A stretch of DNA of 64,000 nt from Mycobacterium avium subsp. avium. Its GTDB lineage: Bacteria > Actinomycetota > Actinomycetes > Mycobacteriales > Mycobacteriaceae. The notes beneath the pieces are model-generated. The model was not told the origin of the DNA. It made no database searches and was given only the letters and a program-made list of their open reading frames with translations. Below are positions 16,597-24,060 of this stretch, piece by piece (position 1 is the stretch's first letter; each line of letters begins with the position of its first letter). The translations under genes and the position numbers were made by a program. The stretch is taken from the NCBI RefSeq assembly GCF_009741445.1, contig NZ_CP046507.1:744001-808000 (forward strand). The letters run 5' to 3'.

Positions 16597-18054
16597 ATGA
16601 ACGCGGAGCCCAGAACCGGTCCGGCGAAAACGCTCGCGTCGGCCCTCGCCCGGGACATCGAAGCCGAGATCGTCCGGCGCGGGTGGGCAGTCGGCGAATC
16701 GCTGGGCTCCGAACCGGCGCTGCAACAGCGCTTCGGGGTGAGCCGCTCGGTGCTGCGGGAGGCCGTTCGCCTGGTCGAACATCACCAGGTCGCCCGGATG
16801 CGCCGCGGCCCCAACGGGGGGCTGTACATCTGCGAGCCCGACGCCGGGCCGGCCACCCGCGCCGTCGTCATCTACCTCGAATACCTGGGCACCACACTGG
16901 CCGATCTGCTCAACGCGCGGCTGGTGCTCGAGCCGCTGGCGGCCTCGCTGGCCGCCGAGCGGATCGACGAGGCCGGCATCGCCCGGCTGCGCGCGGTGTT
17001 GCACGCCGAGCAGCAGTGGAGGCCCGGCCTGCCGATGCCGCGCGACGAGTTCCACATCGCGCTGGCCGAGCAATCCAAAAACCCGGTGCTGCAACTGTTC
17101 ATCAAGGTCCTGATGCGGCTCACCACCCGCTACGCCCTGCAATCGCGAACGGACTCCGAGACCGAGGCCCTCGAGGCGGTCGACCACCTGCACACTCACC
17201 ACTCCCGGATCGTCGCGGCGGTCACGGCCGGCGACCCGGCGCGGGCCAAGACGCTGTCCGAGCGCCACGTCGAGGCGGTGACGGCCTGGCTGCAACGGCA
17301 TCACGCCGGTGACCGCAACCGCGGGCGGACGCCGCGCCGACCGCTCAATTCCGAAGTGCCGCAAGGAAAATTGGCCGAAATGCTGGCCGCCACCATCGGC
17401 GACGACATCGCCGCCGACGGCTGGCGGGTGGGCTCGGTCTTCGGCACCGAGACGGCCCTGCTGCAGCGCTACCGGGTCAGCCGCGCGGTGTTCCGCGAAG
17501 CCGTGCGCCTCCTCGAGTACCACTCGATCGCCCACATGCGGCGCGGCCCGGGCGGCGGGCTGGTGATCGCCGAGCCGGCGGCGCAGGCCAGCATCGACAC
17601 CATCGCCCTGTACCTGCAATACCGCGACCCGAGCCGGGAAGACCTGCGCTGCGTCCGGGACGCCATCGAGATCGACAACGTCGCCAAGGTCGTCAAACGG
17701 CTGGCCGAGCCGCAGGTGGCGGCATTTGTGGCCAGCCGCCGCTCCGGGCTGCCCGACGACTCCCGACAAACCCCCGACGACGTGCGGCGGGCGATCGCCG
17801 AGGAGTTCGACTTCCACGTCGGGTTGGCACAACTCGCCGGCAACGCCCCGCTGGATTTGTTCCTGCGGATCATCGTCGAGCTGTTCCGCCGGCACTGGTC
17901 GAGCACCGGACAGGCGCTACCGACCTGGTCGGACGTGCGCGCCGTGCACCACGCGCACCTGCGGATCGCCGACGCGGTCGCGGCCGGCGACCTGAGCGTC
18001 GCCAGCTACCGGCTGCGCCGTCATCTGGACGCGGCCGCCTCCTGGTGGCTGTAG
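16597..18054 (+). CDS. Tandem GntR/FCD double transcriptional regulator
   Basis: A 485-residue protein in which a complete GntR-FCD unit occurs twice. The first winged helix is LARDIEAEIVRRGW...FGVSRSVLREAVRLVEHHQVARMRRGPNGG; the second, from about residue 260, is LAATIGDDIAADGW...YRVSRAVFREAVRLLEYHSIAHMRRGPGGG. Each is followed by an all-helical FCD ligand domain. The M. tuberculosis orthologue Rv3060c has the same layout. A single chain would act as a built-in dimer. It is probably co-transcribed with the thiolase-like gene and may control the adjacent fadE22/thiolase locus through the repeated AGTACACTC element. Confidence 0.9.
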   Translation: MNAEPRTGPAKTLASALARDIEAEIVRRGWAVGESLGSEPALQQRFGVSRSVLREAVRLVEHHQVARMRRGPNGGLYICEPDAGPATRAVVIYLEYLGTTLADLLNARLVLEPLAASLAAERIDEAGIARLRAVLHAEQQWRPGLPMPRDEFHIALAEQSKNPVLQLFIKVLMRLTTRYALQSRTDSETEALEAVDHLHTHHSRIVAAVTAGDPARAKTLSERHVEAVTAWLQRHHAGDRNRGRTPRRPLNSEVPQGKLAEMLAATIGDDIAADGWRVGSVFGTETALLQRYRVSRAVFREAVRLLEYHSIAHMRRGPGGGLVIAEPAAQASIDTIALYLQYRDPSREDLRCVRDAIEIDNVAKVVKRLAEPQVAAFVASRRSGLPDDSRQTPDDVRRAIAEEFDFHVGLAQLAGNAPLDLFLRIIVELFRRHWSSTGQALPTWSDVRAVHHAHLRIADAVAAGDLSVASYRLRRHLDAAASWWL

Positions 18055-18120
18055 CGCGCAAATGTGATCTGTTGCGCCGCATAGCGCGGGCCGCTCTGGG
18101 GTACTGGAACAGGGGGCGGC

Positions 18121-19143
18121 GTGGGCCGGCCCAGCAGGGGGTTGGCCCAAGTGATCGAAAGCGAGAGCGCGGAAGTGACGGCAGATGACGAAACCAGACA
18201 GTACGGTTTCGTTCACGCCGCGCTGATCTACCGCTCTCAGCAGGAGTTTTTGGACGTGGTCGCCGGTTTCGTCGGCGACGGGCTGGCGGGGAACGAGGCC
18301 GTGCTGCTGGCCGTGCCGCCCGCCCTGATGGCGTTGCTGCGCGACGAACTGTACGCCGGCGGGGAGCCGCCCGCCGGCGTCCGCATGGCCGACATCACCG
18401 AGTCCGCCCGTAATCCCAGCCGGTTCATGGCGATGCAGGGCGCGTTCGTCGACGAACACCCGGACCGGCGGGTGCGCATCGTCAGCCAGCTGGCGTGGCC
18501 GGGCCGGAGTCGGGAGGAGTTCGTCGCCTGCATCGAGCACGAGGCGCTGGTCAACGAGGCGATGGACGGCTACCCGGCCACGGCCCTGTGTCTGTACGAC
18601 GCGAGCACGCTCGACGACGGTGTGCTGGCCGACGCGCGCGCGACGCACCCGCTGCTGTGCAAATCCGGTGCGCTGCAACGCAGTCCGGACTACGCCCCGG
18701 GCGAGGTGCTGGAACGCTGCAACCAGCCGTTGCCCGCCAATCCCGGGGCCGTGACCTACCTGGTCCGCAGGTCGGCGGACCTGCGGCCGGCCCGCTCGTT
18801 CGCCGTCGACTACGCGGGCTGGGTCGGGCTGTCCCAGGAGAGCATCGAGGATCTGCAGTTGGTGGCCACCGAGCTGGCCACCAACAGCCTGATGTACACC
18901 GGGGGCGCCTGCCGGCTGGCGTTCTGGCAGGACGACAGGTATCTGGTGTGCGAGGCGCGCGACACCGGGCGGTTCGACGACCCGCTGGTGGGGCGGCTGG
19001 ATCCGGGGCCCTGCGGTCCGGCCAGCCGCGGCCTGTACCTGGTGAACGCCATCTCCGATCTGGTGCGCACGCACACCACCTCCACCGGCACGACGATTCA
19101 GGCGTATCTGCGTTTCGAGCCGGCGGTCCGGCCGACGGGCTGA
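18121..19143 (+). CDS. MEDS sensor/anti-sigma HATPase protein
   Basis: A 340-residue soluble protein. Residues about 25-190 fit the MEDS (DcmR-type) sensory domain (HAALIYRSQQEFLDVVAGFVGDGL ... IEHEALVNEA). Residues about 220-335 are a GHKL ATPase of the anti-sigma-factor kinase type, with N-box ELATNSLMYT, a DTGR motif and PASRGLYLVNAIS as the lid/G box. Such proteins bind or phosphorylate anti-sigma antagonists. It sits beside genes with SigF-like promoters, so a role in SigF control is attractive but unproven. GTG at 18121 is used; GTGs at 18151 and 18175 are possible. Confidence 0.8.
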   Translation: MGRPSRGLAQVIESESAEVTADDETRQYGFVHAALIYRSQQEFLDVVAGFVGDGLAGNEAVLLAVPPALMALLRDELYAGGEPPAGVRMADITESARNPSRFMAMQGAFVDEHPDRRVRIVSQLAWPGRSREEFVACIEHEALVNEAMDGYPATALCLYDASTLDDGVLADARATHPLLCKSGALQRSPDYAPGEVLERCNQPLPANPGAVTYLVRRSADLRPARSFAVDYAGWVGLSQESIEDLQLVATELATNSLMYTGGACRLAFWQDDRYLVCEARDTGRFDDPLVGRLDPGPCGPASRGLYLVNAISDLVRTHTTSTGTTIQAYLRFEPAVRPTG

Positions 19144-19150
19144 CGGCAAG

Positions 19151-19181
19151 CGGCCCGCCGGCAAGGGGATCCGGCGGGCCG
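19151..19181. terminator. Bidirectional hairpin terminator
   Basis: A perfect 11-bp stem CGGCCCGCCGG/CCGGCGGGCCG with a 9-base loop, between the convergent MEDS-HATPase gene (stop 19143) and the broken small gene (stop 19196). It has no long U-tract. Confidence 0.7.
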
Positions 19182-19195
19182 CGGGTCTTGGTTGG

Positions 19196-19418
19196 TCAGA
19201 GTCCGCCGAGGGCCCCGGTGATGCCGCCCACGATTCCACCGATGGCGCCGCCGACGGTGCCGCCCACCGTGCCGCCCGTGGTGCCGCCGAGCGTGCCGCC
19301 GGTGGTGGTCCCCGCGGTGGTTCCGGTCACCAGGCATCCGGTCGCGCGAACAACACCAGGACAAATCCCGCAGCGGCTGCGGCGCCTTTAAGGACCTTTT
19401 TCGTCCCCGTTGAATTCA
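19196..19418 (-). pseudogene. Small Gly-rich lipoprotein gene, frameshifted
   Basis: From ATG 19418 the minus strand encodes MNSTGTKKVLKGAAAAAG and a hydrophobic run, then hits a stop. Shifting one base near the end of the hydrophobic run gives ATGCLVTGTT, Gly/Thr-rich repeats and a stop at 19196. The 223-nt length is one base off a codon multiple. The joined product would be a lipoprotein-like exported protein with a lipobox Cys and a GG-repeat tail of about 45 residues. It aligns with the second broken gene at 19812-20000. A good AAAGGA lies before the start. It could also be a sequencing error. Confidence 0.65.
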
Positions 19419-19485
19419 TTTTCACATCCTTTCGCTCCGGCGGCATCGCCCGGCGTGTGCAAAACGGCTGACGAAAACGGATGCT

Positions 19486-19511
19486 ATAACCCCTATTAGA
19501 CACATGTAAAG
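19486..19511 (-). promoter_or_regulatory. SigF-like promoter of first small Gly-rich gene
   Basis: On the minus strand TCTTTAC is followed by GTGTCTAATAGGGGTTAT. The GTGTCTAA plus G-run matches the promoter of the second small gene almost base for base. The -10 has one extra T relative to GGGTAT, so it may be weakened. Confidence 0.5.
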
Positions 19512-19748
19512 ACTTATTCTCGATGTTTGGTTAGCGCTGTCCGCCACGGCGGCGGGCACGCAGAAACCTTGGACAGCAACAACTTTCAGCACACAAACGA
19601 CACCGTCGAATGCCGAATTCGGCCGCTGAATGCGCGCGGAATTACAACGCCAAGAGGCATCGAATACGGCGAGTTAATACGCCGTAATTGCGATGCCCGG
19701 CCCCGCGCGGAAACGCGCGGCGTTGCGATCCGTTATTAGCGGATATTG

Positions 19749-19797
19749 CGACCCGCTGCCCCTTGCGAGCGCCCCCGACGCGGCGGGCAGCGGGTCG
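19749..19797 (-). terminator. Hairpin terminator after second small Gly-rich gene
   Basis: A perfect 13-bp stem CGACCCGCTGCCC/GGGCAGCGGGTCG with a 23-base loop, 15 bp past the stop at 19812. The rest of the 390-bp stretch 19420-19810 is lower in GC than its surroundings and holds only the promoter noted above; no gene is seen in it. Confidence 0.6.
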
Positions 19798-19811
19798 CTC
19801 GTCGTCCCGGA

Positions 19812-20000
19812 TTAAAGGCCGATGCTGCCCAGAATGCCGCCGAGGCCGCCGACACCCGAACCGCCGGCCCCGCCGATGAGACCCGAGCCGCCGGCGCCGC
19901 CGGTGATGGTCGTCGCGCACCCGGGTACTGCCAACACCGCGGCCGCCCCGACGGCCGCGACGGCAGCTTTGAGGGTTTACTTGGTGCTCTTCGCCTTCAT
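19812..20000 (-). pseudogene. Small Gly-rich lipoprotein gene, nonsense codon 8
   Basis: ATG 20000 begins MKAKSTK, then TAA (19977-19979), then an uninterrupted TLKAAVAAVGAAAVLAVPGC lipoprotein-type signal with a lipobox Cys, and a Gly-rich tail (TTITGGAGGSG ... GILGSIGL) to TAA at 19812. The length is exactly 63 codons, so only the one nonsense change breaks it. The stop replaces the second Lys of the KK pair in the paralogue at 19196-19418. Promoter and terminator look intact. Read-through cannot be excluded. Confidence 0.7.
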
Positions 20001-20060
20001 GTTCGTGCCTTTCCGGTGAGGGGTAGTTGAACAGCCGTCTAATTGACTGTCGACGGCGAC

Positions 20061-20087
20061 ATACCCCCTGTTAGACACGGGTAAACC
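20061..20087 (-). promoter_or_regulatory. SigF-type promoter of second small Gly-rich gene
   Basis: The minus strand reads GGTTT, 16 bases, GGGTAT, an excellent fit to the mycobacterial SigF consensus (GTTT-N15-17-GGGTA). It stands about 60 bp before the start of the broken small gene. The spacer contains GTGTCTAA, shared with the promoter at 19486-19511. Confidence 0.7.
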
Positions 20088-20178
20088 AAACTTTCAGATT
20101 CGTTTTCGATATTTTTTTGTACGGTCCGTCTGTAACCCGGTTGCGGGTGCGGCGCGCGGGCGACTAACCTCGTGTCTC

Positions 20179-20229
20179 GTGCGTCTTCTTGAGCGTGCCG
20201 TAGTAGCCAGCACCCGCAGCGGGGTCTGA
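20179..20229 (+). CDS. Leaderless Leu/Val leader peptide (attenuator)
   Basis: A 16-residue open frame starting GTG at 20179 encodes MRLLERAVVASTRSGV. A -10 hexamer TAACCT (20165-20170) would place the transcription start on the GTG itself, so the peptide would be leaderless, as is common in mycobacteria. It has two consecutive CTT Leu codons and two consecutive GTA Val codons, both rare in this high-GC genome. That is the hallmark of amino-acid attenuation leaders. The GTA codons lie inside the 5' arm of the following hairpin. Confidence 0.6.
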   Translation: MRLLERAVVASTRSGV

Positions 20230-20269
20230 TCCGGACCGACCCCCCGCTGCGGGTCGGAAGCTACTGCGG
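20198..20269 (+). ncRNA. Attenuator-like nested hairpin upstream of LeuA-domain gene
   Basis: An outer stem pairs 20198-20207 with 20260-20269 (10 bp, one G-U). An inner perfect 13-bp stem pairs 20212-20224 with 20242-20254 around a 17-base loop. The leader peptide covers the 5' arms of both. A ribosome stalled at the Leu or Val codons would change which arms can pair. The start of the LeuA-domain gene is 32 bp downstream. There is no U-tract, so it may act on translation or through a non-canonical terminator. Confidence 0.6.
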
Positions 20270-20301
20270 TCGGTCGTTCCTGCTGACCGGAGAAGACCGT
20301 C

Positions 20302-20826
20302 ATGACCATTCCCGAACGAAACCGGCTGCCGCATCCCGAGTCCGCCACCGCGTGGTTCGGTGATCGCTTCGGCGTCCCGTTGCCCCGCGGCCTGCGCGAA
20401 CGGGCCGAGGCGATGAGCTGGGACGCCTTCGTCGCGACCTACGGCCGCAGCGGCGGTCCGCTGCGGTTGGGCCCCTGGGAGCGCACCGACTCCGATTGCG
20501 CCGCAACGGGACTGGGGTCGCGGGCCGGCAACTACCGGGCCGTGATCGCCGTCGGCGACCAGATCGGCACCGCGACGGCGGCCGCCGCCGGGCCGATCGC
20601 CGCCCTGACCGCGATGCTGCACGAGCGCGGGATCAACCTCGAGATCCTGAACTTCCATCAGATGCGATCGGCAACGGCCACAGCCACTTTCATCCGGGGC
20701 GGCAACGGCGGGCGCGCCGAGTGGGCGATGGGCTGGTCGCCCGATCCGACACGCTCGGCGCTGCGCGCCGTGATCGCCTGCGCCAACCGGCTTTTCGCGC
20801 CCGAGTGGCCGGACGGCTCTCGGTGA
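20302..20826 (+). CDS. Stand-alone LeuA allosteric (regulatory) domain protein
   Basis: A 174-residue protein. Its C-terminal 100 residues (AVGDQIGTATAAAAGPIAALTAMLHERGINLEILNFHQ, then ATATFIRGG and DPTRSALRAVIACANR) match the leucine-binding dimerisation domain of 2-isopropylmalate synthase. The catalytic TIM barrel and linker are absent. The first 70 residues are unassigned. It may sense leucine or form mixed dimers with LeuA and tune leucine synthesis. The attenuator-like leader with Leu and Val codons upstream supports a branched-chain amino-acid role. No catalytic residues are seen. Confidence 0.75.
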   Translation: MTIPERNRLPHPESATAWFGDRFGVPLPRGLRERAEAMSWDAFVATYGRSGGPLRLGPWERTDSDCAATGLGSRAGNYRAVIAVGDQIGTATAAAAGPIAALTAMLHERGINLEILNFHQMRSATATATFIRGGNGGRAEWAMGWSPDPTRSALRAVIACANRLFAPEWPDGSR

Positions 20827-20865
20827 TCGGTGGTCCCTACCTCGACGGCGAGCCTTCGAGGACGA

Positions 20866-22344
20866 TCACAGCGGACGCAGCACAATCGGCATGCCGTCCA
20901 TCGGGATCGGCATGCCGCCGTAGTCCCACCGCGGCTGATACCCCGGCCGGGCCAGCTCCAGGCGGTACCGGCGCAACAGCCGGTGCACCACCGTCTTGAC
21001 CTCCAGCTGACCGAACACCATGCCGATGCACTTGTGCGCACCACCGCCGAACGGGGCGAAAGCATACCGGTGCTTCTTGTGCTCGGCGCGCGGCTCGGCG
21101 AACCGTTCAGGGTCGAATTTGTCTGGGTCCGTCCACAATTCGGGCAGCCGGTGATTCATGCCGGGCCAGATGGTGATGTTGGTCCCGGCCGGGATGTAGT
21201 GGCCCAGCAGCTCGGTGTCGCGCACCGCCTGGCGCATGTTGAACGGCAACGGCGTCACCATGCGCAGCGACTCGTTCATGATCAGTTCGAGCGTTTCCAG
21301 CTTCTCCAGCGCCTCGATGTCCAGCGGCCCGTCGCCGAGCCGGGTCGACTCCTCGCGCGCCCGTTCCTGCCATTCCGGATGCGCGGCCATGTTGTAGACC
21401 ATCGTGGTGGTGGTCGAGGTCGAGGTGTCGTGGGCGGCCATCATCAAGAAGATCATGTGGTTGACGATGTCGTCGTCGGTGAAGCTGTTGCCGTCGTCGT
21501 CCTCGGTGTGGCACAGCACCGTGAGCATGTCGTTGCCGGTGGCGTTGCGGCGCTCCTTGACCCGCTCGCTGAAGTAGTCCTCGAGCAGCTGGCGGGCCCG
21601 CAGGCCGCGCCACCACTTGAACGGCGGGATGGGCTGGCGGATGATGGCCCCGCCGGCGCGGGTGGTCGTCGTGAACGCCTGATTGACCTTGGTGACCAGG
21701 TCGTGGTCGGTGCCCGGCTCGTGTCCCATGAACACCAGGGACGCGATGTCGAGGGTCAGCTCCTTCATCGCCGGGTGGAACAGGAACCGCGCGTCATTGG
21801 TGGGCCAGTCGGCGACGATGTCGGTGGCCACCCGGTCGATGTGCTCGACGTAGCCGGTCAGCCGGCTGCGGGTGAACGCCTCCTGCATGATGCGCCGGTG
21901 GTACATGTGCTCGTCGAAGTCGAGCATCATCAGGCCGCGGTTGAAGAACGGCCCGATCACCGGGTGCCAGCCCTTCTGCGAGTAGTCCTTGTTCCGGTTG
22001 GAGAACACCGCCTGGGTGGCGTCGGGTCCCAGCGCGGTGACCGCCGGCATGATCGGCGAATCCAGGTAGATCAGCGGGCCGTGGTTGCGGTAGAGGAACA
22101 ACGCGTAGTCCGGGCCGCCGCGGAACAGCTCGATGATGTGCCCGAGGATCGGCAGCCCGGCATCGCCCAGCACCGGCTTGAGTCCGCTGCCGGCCGGCGG
22201 CTCGGCCAGCACCTTGGTCTGCCACTCGTGGGCCAGCAGGCGCTTCTCGATCGCCCCCATCCCCGGGATGGTGTTCAGCGTCGGGGTGAACCGGCGCCGC
22301 GCCTGGTCCAGCAGATACTGCGGAGTGCTGATGGTGGCGGTCAT
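20866..22344 (-). CDS. cyp136: Cytochrome P450 CYP136
   Basis: A 492-residue P450, the length of M. tuberculosis CYP136A1 (Rv3059). It has the I-helix oxygen motif AHDTSTSTTT, the K-helix ExxR in ESLRM, and the haem loop FAPFGGGAHKCIG with the Cys thiolate ligand. It monooxygenates a lipophilic substrate, probably with ferredoxin partners encoded elsewhere. The sequence is of the sterol-demethylase-related (CYP51-like) group. It is divergent from a TetR gene across a perfect inverted repeat, which implies regulation by that TetR. ATG has GGAGCG upstream. Confidence 0.93.
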   Translation of the reverse strand: MTATISTPQYLLDQARRRFTPTLNTIPGMGAIEKRLLAHEWQTKVLAEPPAGSGLKPVLGDAGLPILGHIIELFRGGPDYALFLYRNHGPLIYLDSPIMPAVTALGPDATQAVFSNRNKDYSQKGWHPVIGPFFNRGLMMLDFDEHMYHRRIMQEAFTRSRLTGYVEHIDRVATDIVADWPTNDARFLFHPAMKELTLDIASLVFMGHEPGTDHDLVTKVNQAFTTTTRAGGAIIRQPIPPFKWWRGLRARQLLEDYFSERVKERRNATGNDMLTVLCHTEDDDGNSFTDDDIVNHMIFLMMAAHDTSTSTTTTMVYNMAAHPEWQERAREESTRLGDGPLDIEALEKLETLELIMNESLRMVTPLPFNMRQAVRDTELLGHYIPAGTNITIWPGMNHRLPELWTDPDKFDPERFAEPRAEHKKHRYAFAPFGGGAHKCIGMVFGQLEVKTVVHRLLRRYRLELARPGYQPRWDYGGMPIPMDGMPIVLRPL

Positions 22345-22406
22345 TGACGCTCCTTCGCGTGCCCTTCCGGGGTGACAGCGGTCACTGATTCCTAACCTTC
22401 TCCGAA

Positions 22407-22428
22407 AAACTTGACGGCTGTCAAGTTT
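22407..22428. promoter_or_regulatory. TetR operator between cyp136 and tetR
   Basis: A perfect 9-bp inverted repeat, AAACTTGAC, 4-base spacer, GTCAAGTTT, in the 116-bp divergent region of cyp136 and the TetR gene. The position, 62 bp before the cyp136 start and 32 bp before the regulator start, suits repression of both. Confidence 0.75.
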
Positions 22429-22460
22429 GCTTTTTGCGTGGCGTGGTGCAAGGTCGGGGA

Positions 22461-23096
22461 GTGACCAGCCACCCCGCCAATCCGGAGCCGGGCGCGCGAC
22501 GGCGAGGCGACAAACAACGCCAGGCGATCCTGGCCGCGGTGCGTGAACTGCTGCAGGAAAAGCCGTTCGCCGAGCTGTCGGTCAGCACCATCAGCCTGCG
22601 CGCCGGGGTGGCCCGATCCGGCTTCTACTTCTATTTCGACTCCAAGTACGCGGTGCTGGCGCAGCTGATGGCCGAGGCCACCGAGGAGCTCGAGGAACTC
22701 ACCCAGTACTTCGCCCCGCGCCAGCCGGGCGAGTCGCCCGAGCAGTTCGCCAAGCGGATGGTCGGCAGCGCCGCGGCCGTCTACGCGCACAACGACCCGG
22801 TGATGACCGCCTGCAACGAGGCCCGCCACACCGACGTCGAGATCCGCAACCTGATGGACCAGCAGTTCGAGGTGGTGCTGGCCCAGATCGTCGGCATCGT
22901 CGAGGCCGAGATGAAGGCCGGGACGGCCAGGCCGATCAGCGACGACCTGCCGACGCTGATCCGCACCCTGGCCGGCACCACCGCGCTGATGCTGACCGGC
23001 GACCCGGTGCTGACCGGGCCGGACAGCGATCGCGACCGCCGGGTGGCGGTGCTCGAGCAGTTGTGGCTGCACGCGCTGTGGGCCGGCCGTCCCTAG
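22461..23096 (+). CDS. TetR family regulator, divergent to cyp136
   Basis: A 211-residue TetR protein. The N-terminal helix-turn-helix is QAILAAVRELLQEKPFAELSVSTISLRAGVARSGFYFYF (about residues 20-58), followed by an alpha-helical ligand domain. GTG at 22461 is chosen; a GTG at 22434 would add nine residues with no helix-turn-helix content. Its likely target is the perfect repeat at 22407-22428, so it should control cyp136 and itself. Orthologue of Rv3058c by position. Confidence 0.88.
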   Translation: MTSHPANPEPGARRRGDKQRQAILAAVRELLQEKPFAELSVSTISLRAGVARSGFYFYFDSKYAVLAQLMAEATEELEELTQYFAPRQPGESPEQFAKRMVGSAAAVYAHNDPVMTACNEARHTDVEIRNLMDQQFEVVLAQIVGIVEAEMKAGTARPISDDLPTLIRTLAGTTALMLTGDPVLTGPDSDRDRRVAVLEQLWLHALWAGRP

Positions 23097-23127
23097 CGCG
23101 GGTGGTACCGCCGGTATCGTCACCGCC

Positions 23128-24060
23128 ATGGCGCAGAAGGCATCCGGGCGGTATTACGCGGGAAAGCGGTGTTTGGTCACCGGCGCGGCCAGCGGCATCG
23201 GCCGCGCCACGGCACTGCGGCTCGCCGCCCACGGCGCCGAGCTCTATCTGACCGACCGGGACGGCGACGGCCTGCGGCTCACGGTCGAGGACGCCCGCGC
23301 CCTGGGCGCGTCGGTCCCCGAGCATCGCGCGCTGGACATCGCCGACTACGACCAGGTGGCCTCCTTCGCCGCCGACATTCATGCCGCCCACCCGCCGATG
23401 GACGTGGTGCTCAACATCGCCGGCGTGTCGGCCTGGGGCACCGTCGACCGGCTCACCCACGAACAGTGGCGCAAGATGATCGACATCAACCTGATGGGTC
23501 CGATCCACGTCATCGAGACATTCGTCCCGCCCATGGTGGCCGCCGGGCGGGGCGGGCATTTGGCCAACGTGTCCTCGGCGGCCGGGCTGGTCGCGCTGCC
23601 CTGGCACGCCGCCTACAGCGCCAGCAAGTACGGGCTGCGGGGGCTGTCGGAGGTGCTGCGCTTCGACCTGGCCCGGCACCGCATCGGGGTGTCGGTGGTG
23701 GTGCCCGGCGCGGTGAACACCCCGCTGGTGAACACGGTGGAGATCGCCGGCGTGGACCGCGACGACCCCGACGTCGCCCGCTGGGTGCGGCGGTTCGCCG
23801 GCCATGCGGTGTCGCCGGAAAAGGCCGCCGACAAGATCCTGGCCGGGGTGGCCCGGAACCGGTACCTGATCTACACCTCGCCCGACATCCGGGCGCTGTA
23901 CGCGTTCAAGAGGCTGGCGTGGTGGCCCTACAGCGTGGCGATGCGCCAGGTGAACGTGATCTTCACCCGCGCGCTGCGGCCCGCCCCGGCGACGCTAGTC
24001 CGGCATGACCAGCTCGAGACGCACCCCGAGCAACCGGACCGGCCGGTCGAGCTCGAATAG
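23128..24060 (+). CDS. SDR family oxidoreductase with extended C-terminus
   Basis: A 310-residue short-chain dehydrogenase with TGAASGIGRA, a NIAGVS motif, VSSAAG and YSASK active site, plus a longer C-terminal helix (YAFKRLAWWPYSVAMRQVNVIF) that may touch the membrane. The M. tuberculosis counterpart Rv3057c is shorter. Here the last 22 codons run into the convergent dinP gene, overlapping it by 66 bp. It follows the TetR gene by 31 bp and is probably co-transcribed and controlled with cyp136. Substrate unknown. Confidence 0.85.
   Translation: MAQKASGRYYAGKRCLVTGAASGIGRATALRLAAHGAELYLTDRDGDGLRLTVEDARALGASVPEHRALDIADYDQVASFAADIHAAHPPMDVVLNIAGVSAWGTVDRLTHEQWRKMIDINLMGPIHVIETFVPPMVAAGRGGHLANVSSAAGLVALPWHAAYSASKYGLRGLSEVLRFDLARHRIGVSVVVPGAVNTPLVNTVEIAGVDRDDPDVARWVRRFAGHAVSPEKAADKILAGVARNRYLIYTSPDIRALYAFKRLAWWPYSVAMRQVNVIFTRALRPAPATLVRHDQLETHPEQPDRPVELE

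Noticed and set aside
18080..18104. SigF-type promoter before the MEDS-HATPase gene
   Set aside because: GGGTAC is present, but no GTTT lies at 15-17 bp.
19098..19364. 88-codon His/Arg-rich minus-strand frame
   Set aside because: It is an alternate frame of the Gly/Thr repeats of the broken small lipoprotein gene; the GG-repeat frame aligns to the paralogue and this one does not.
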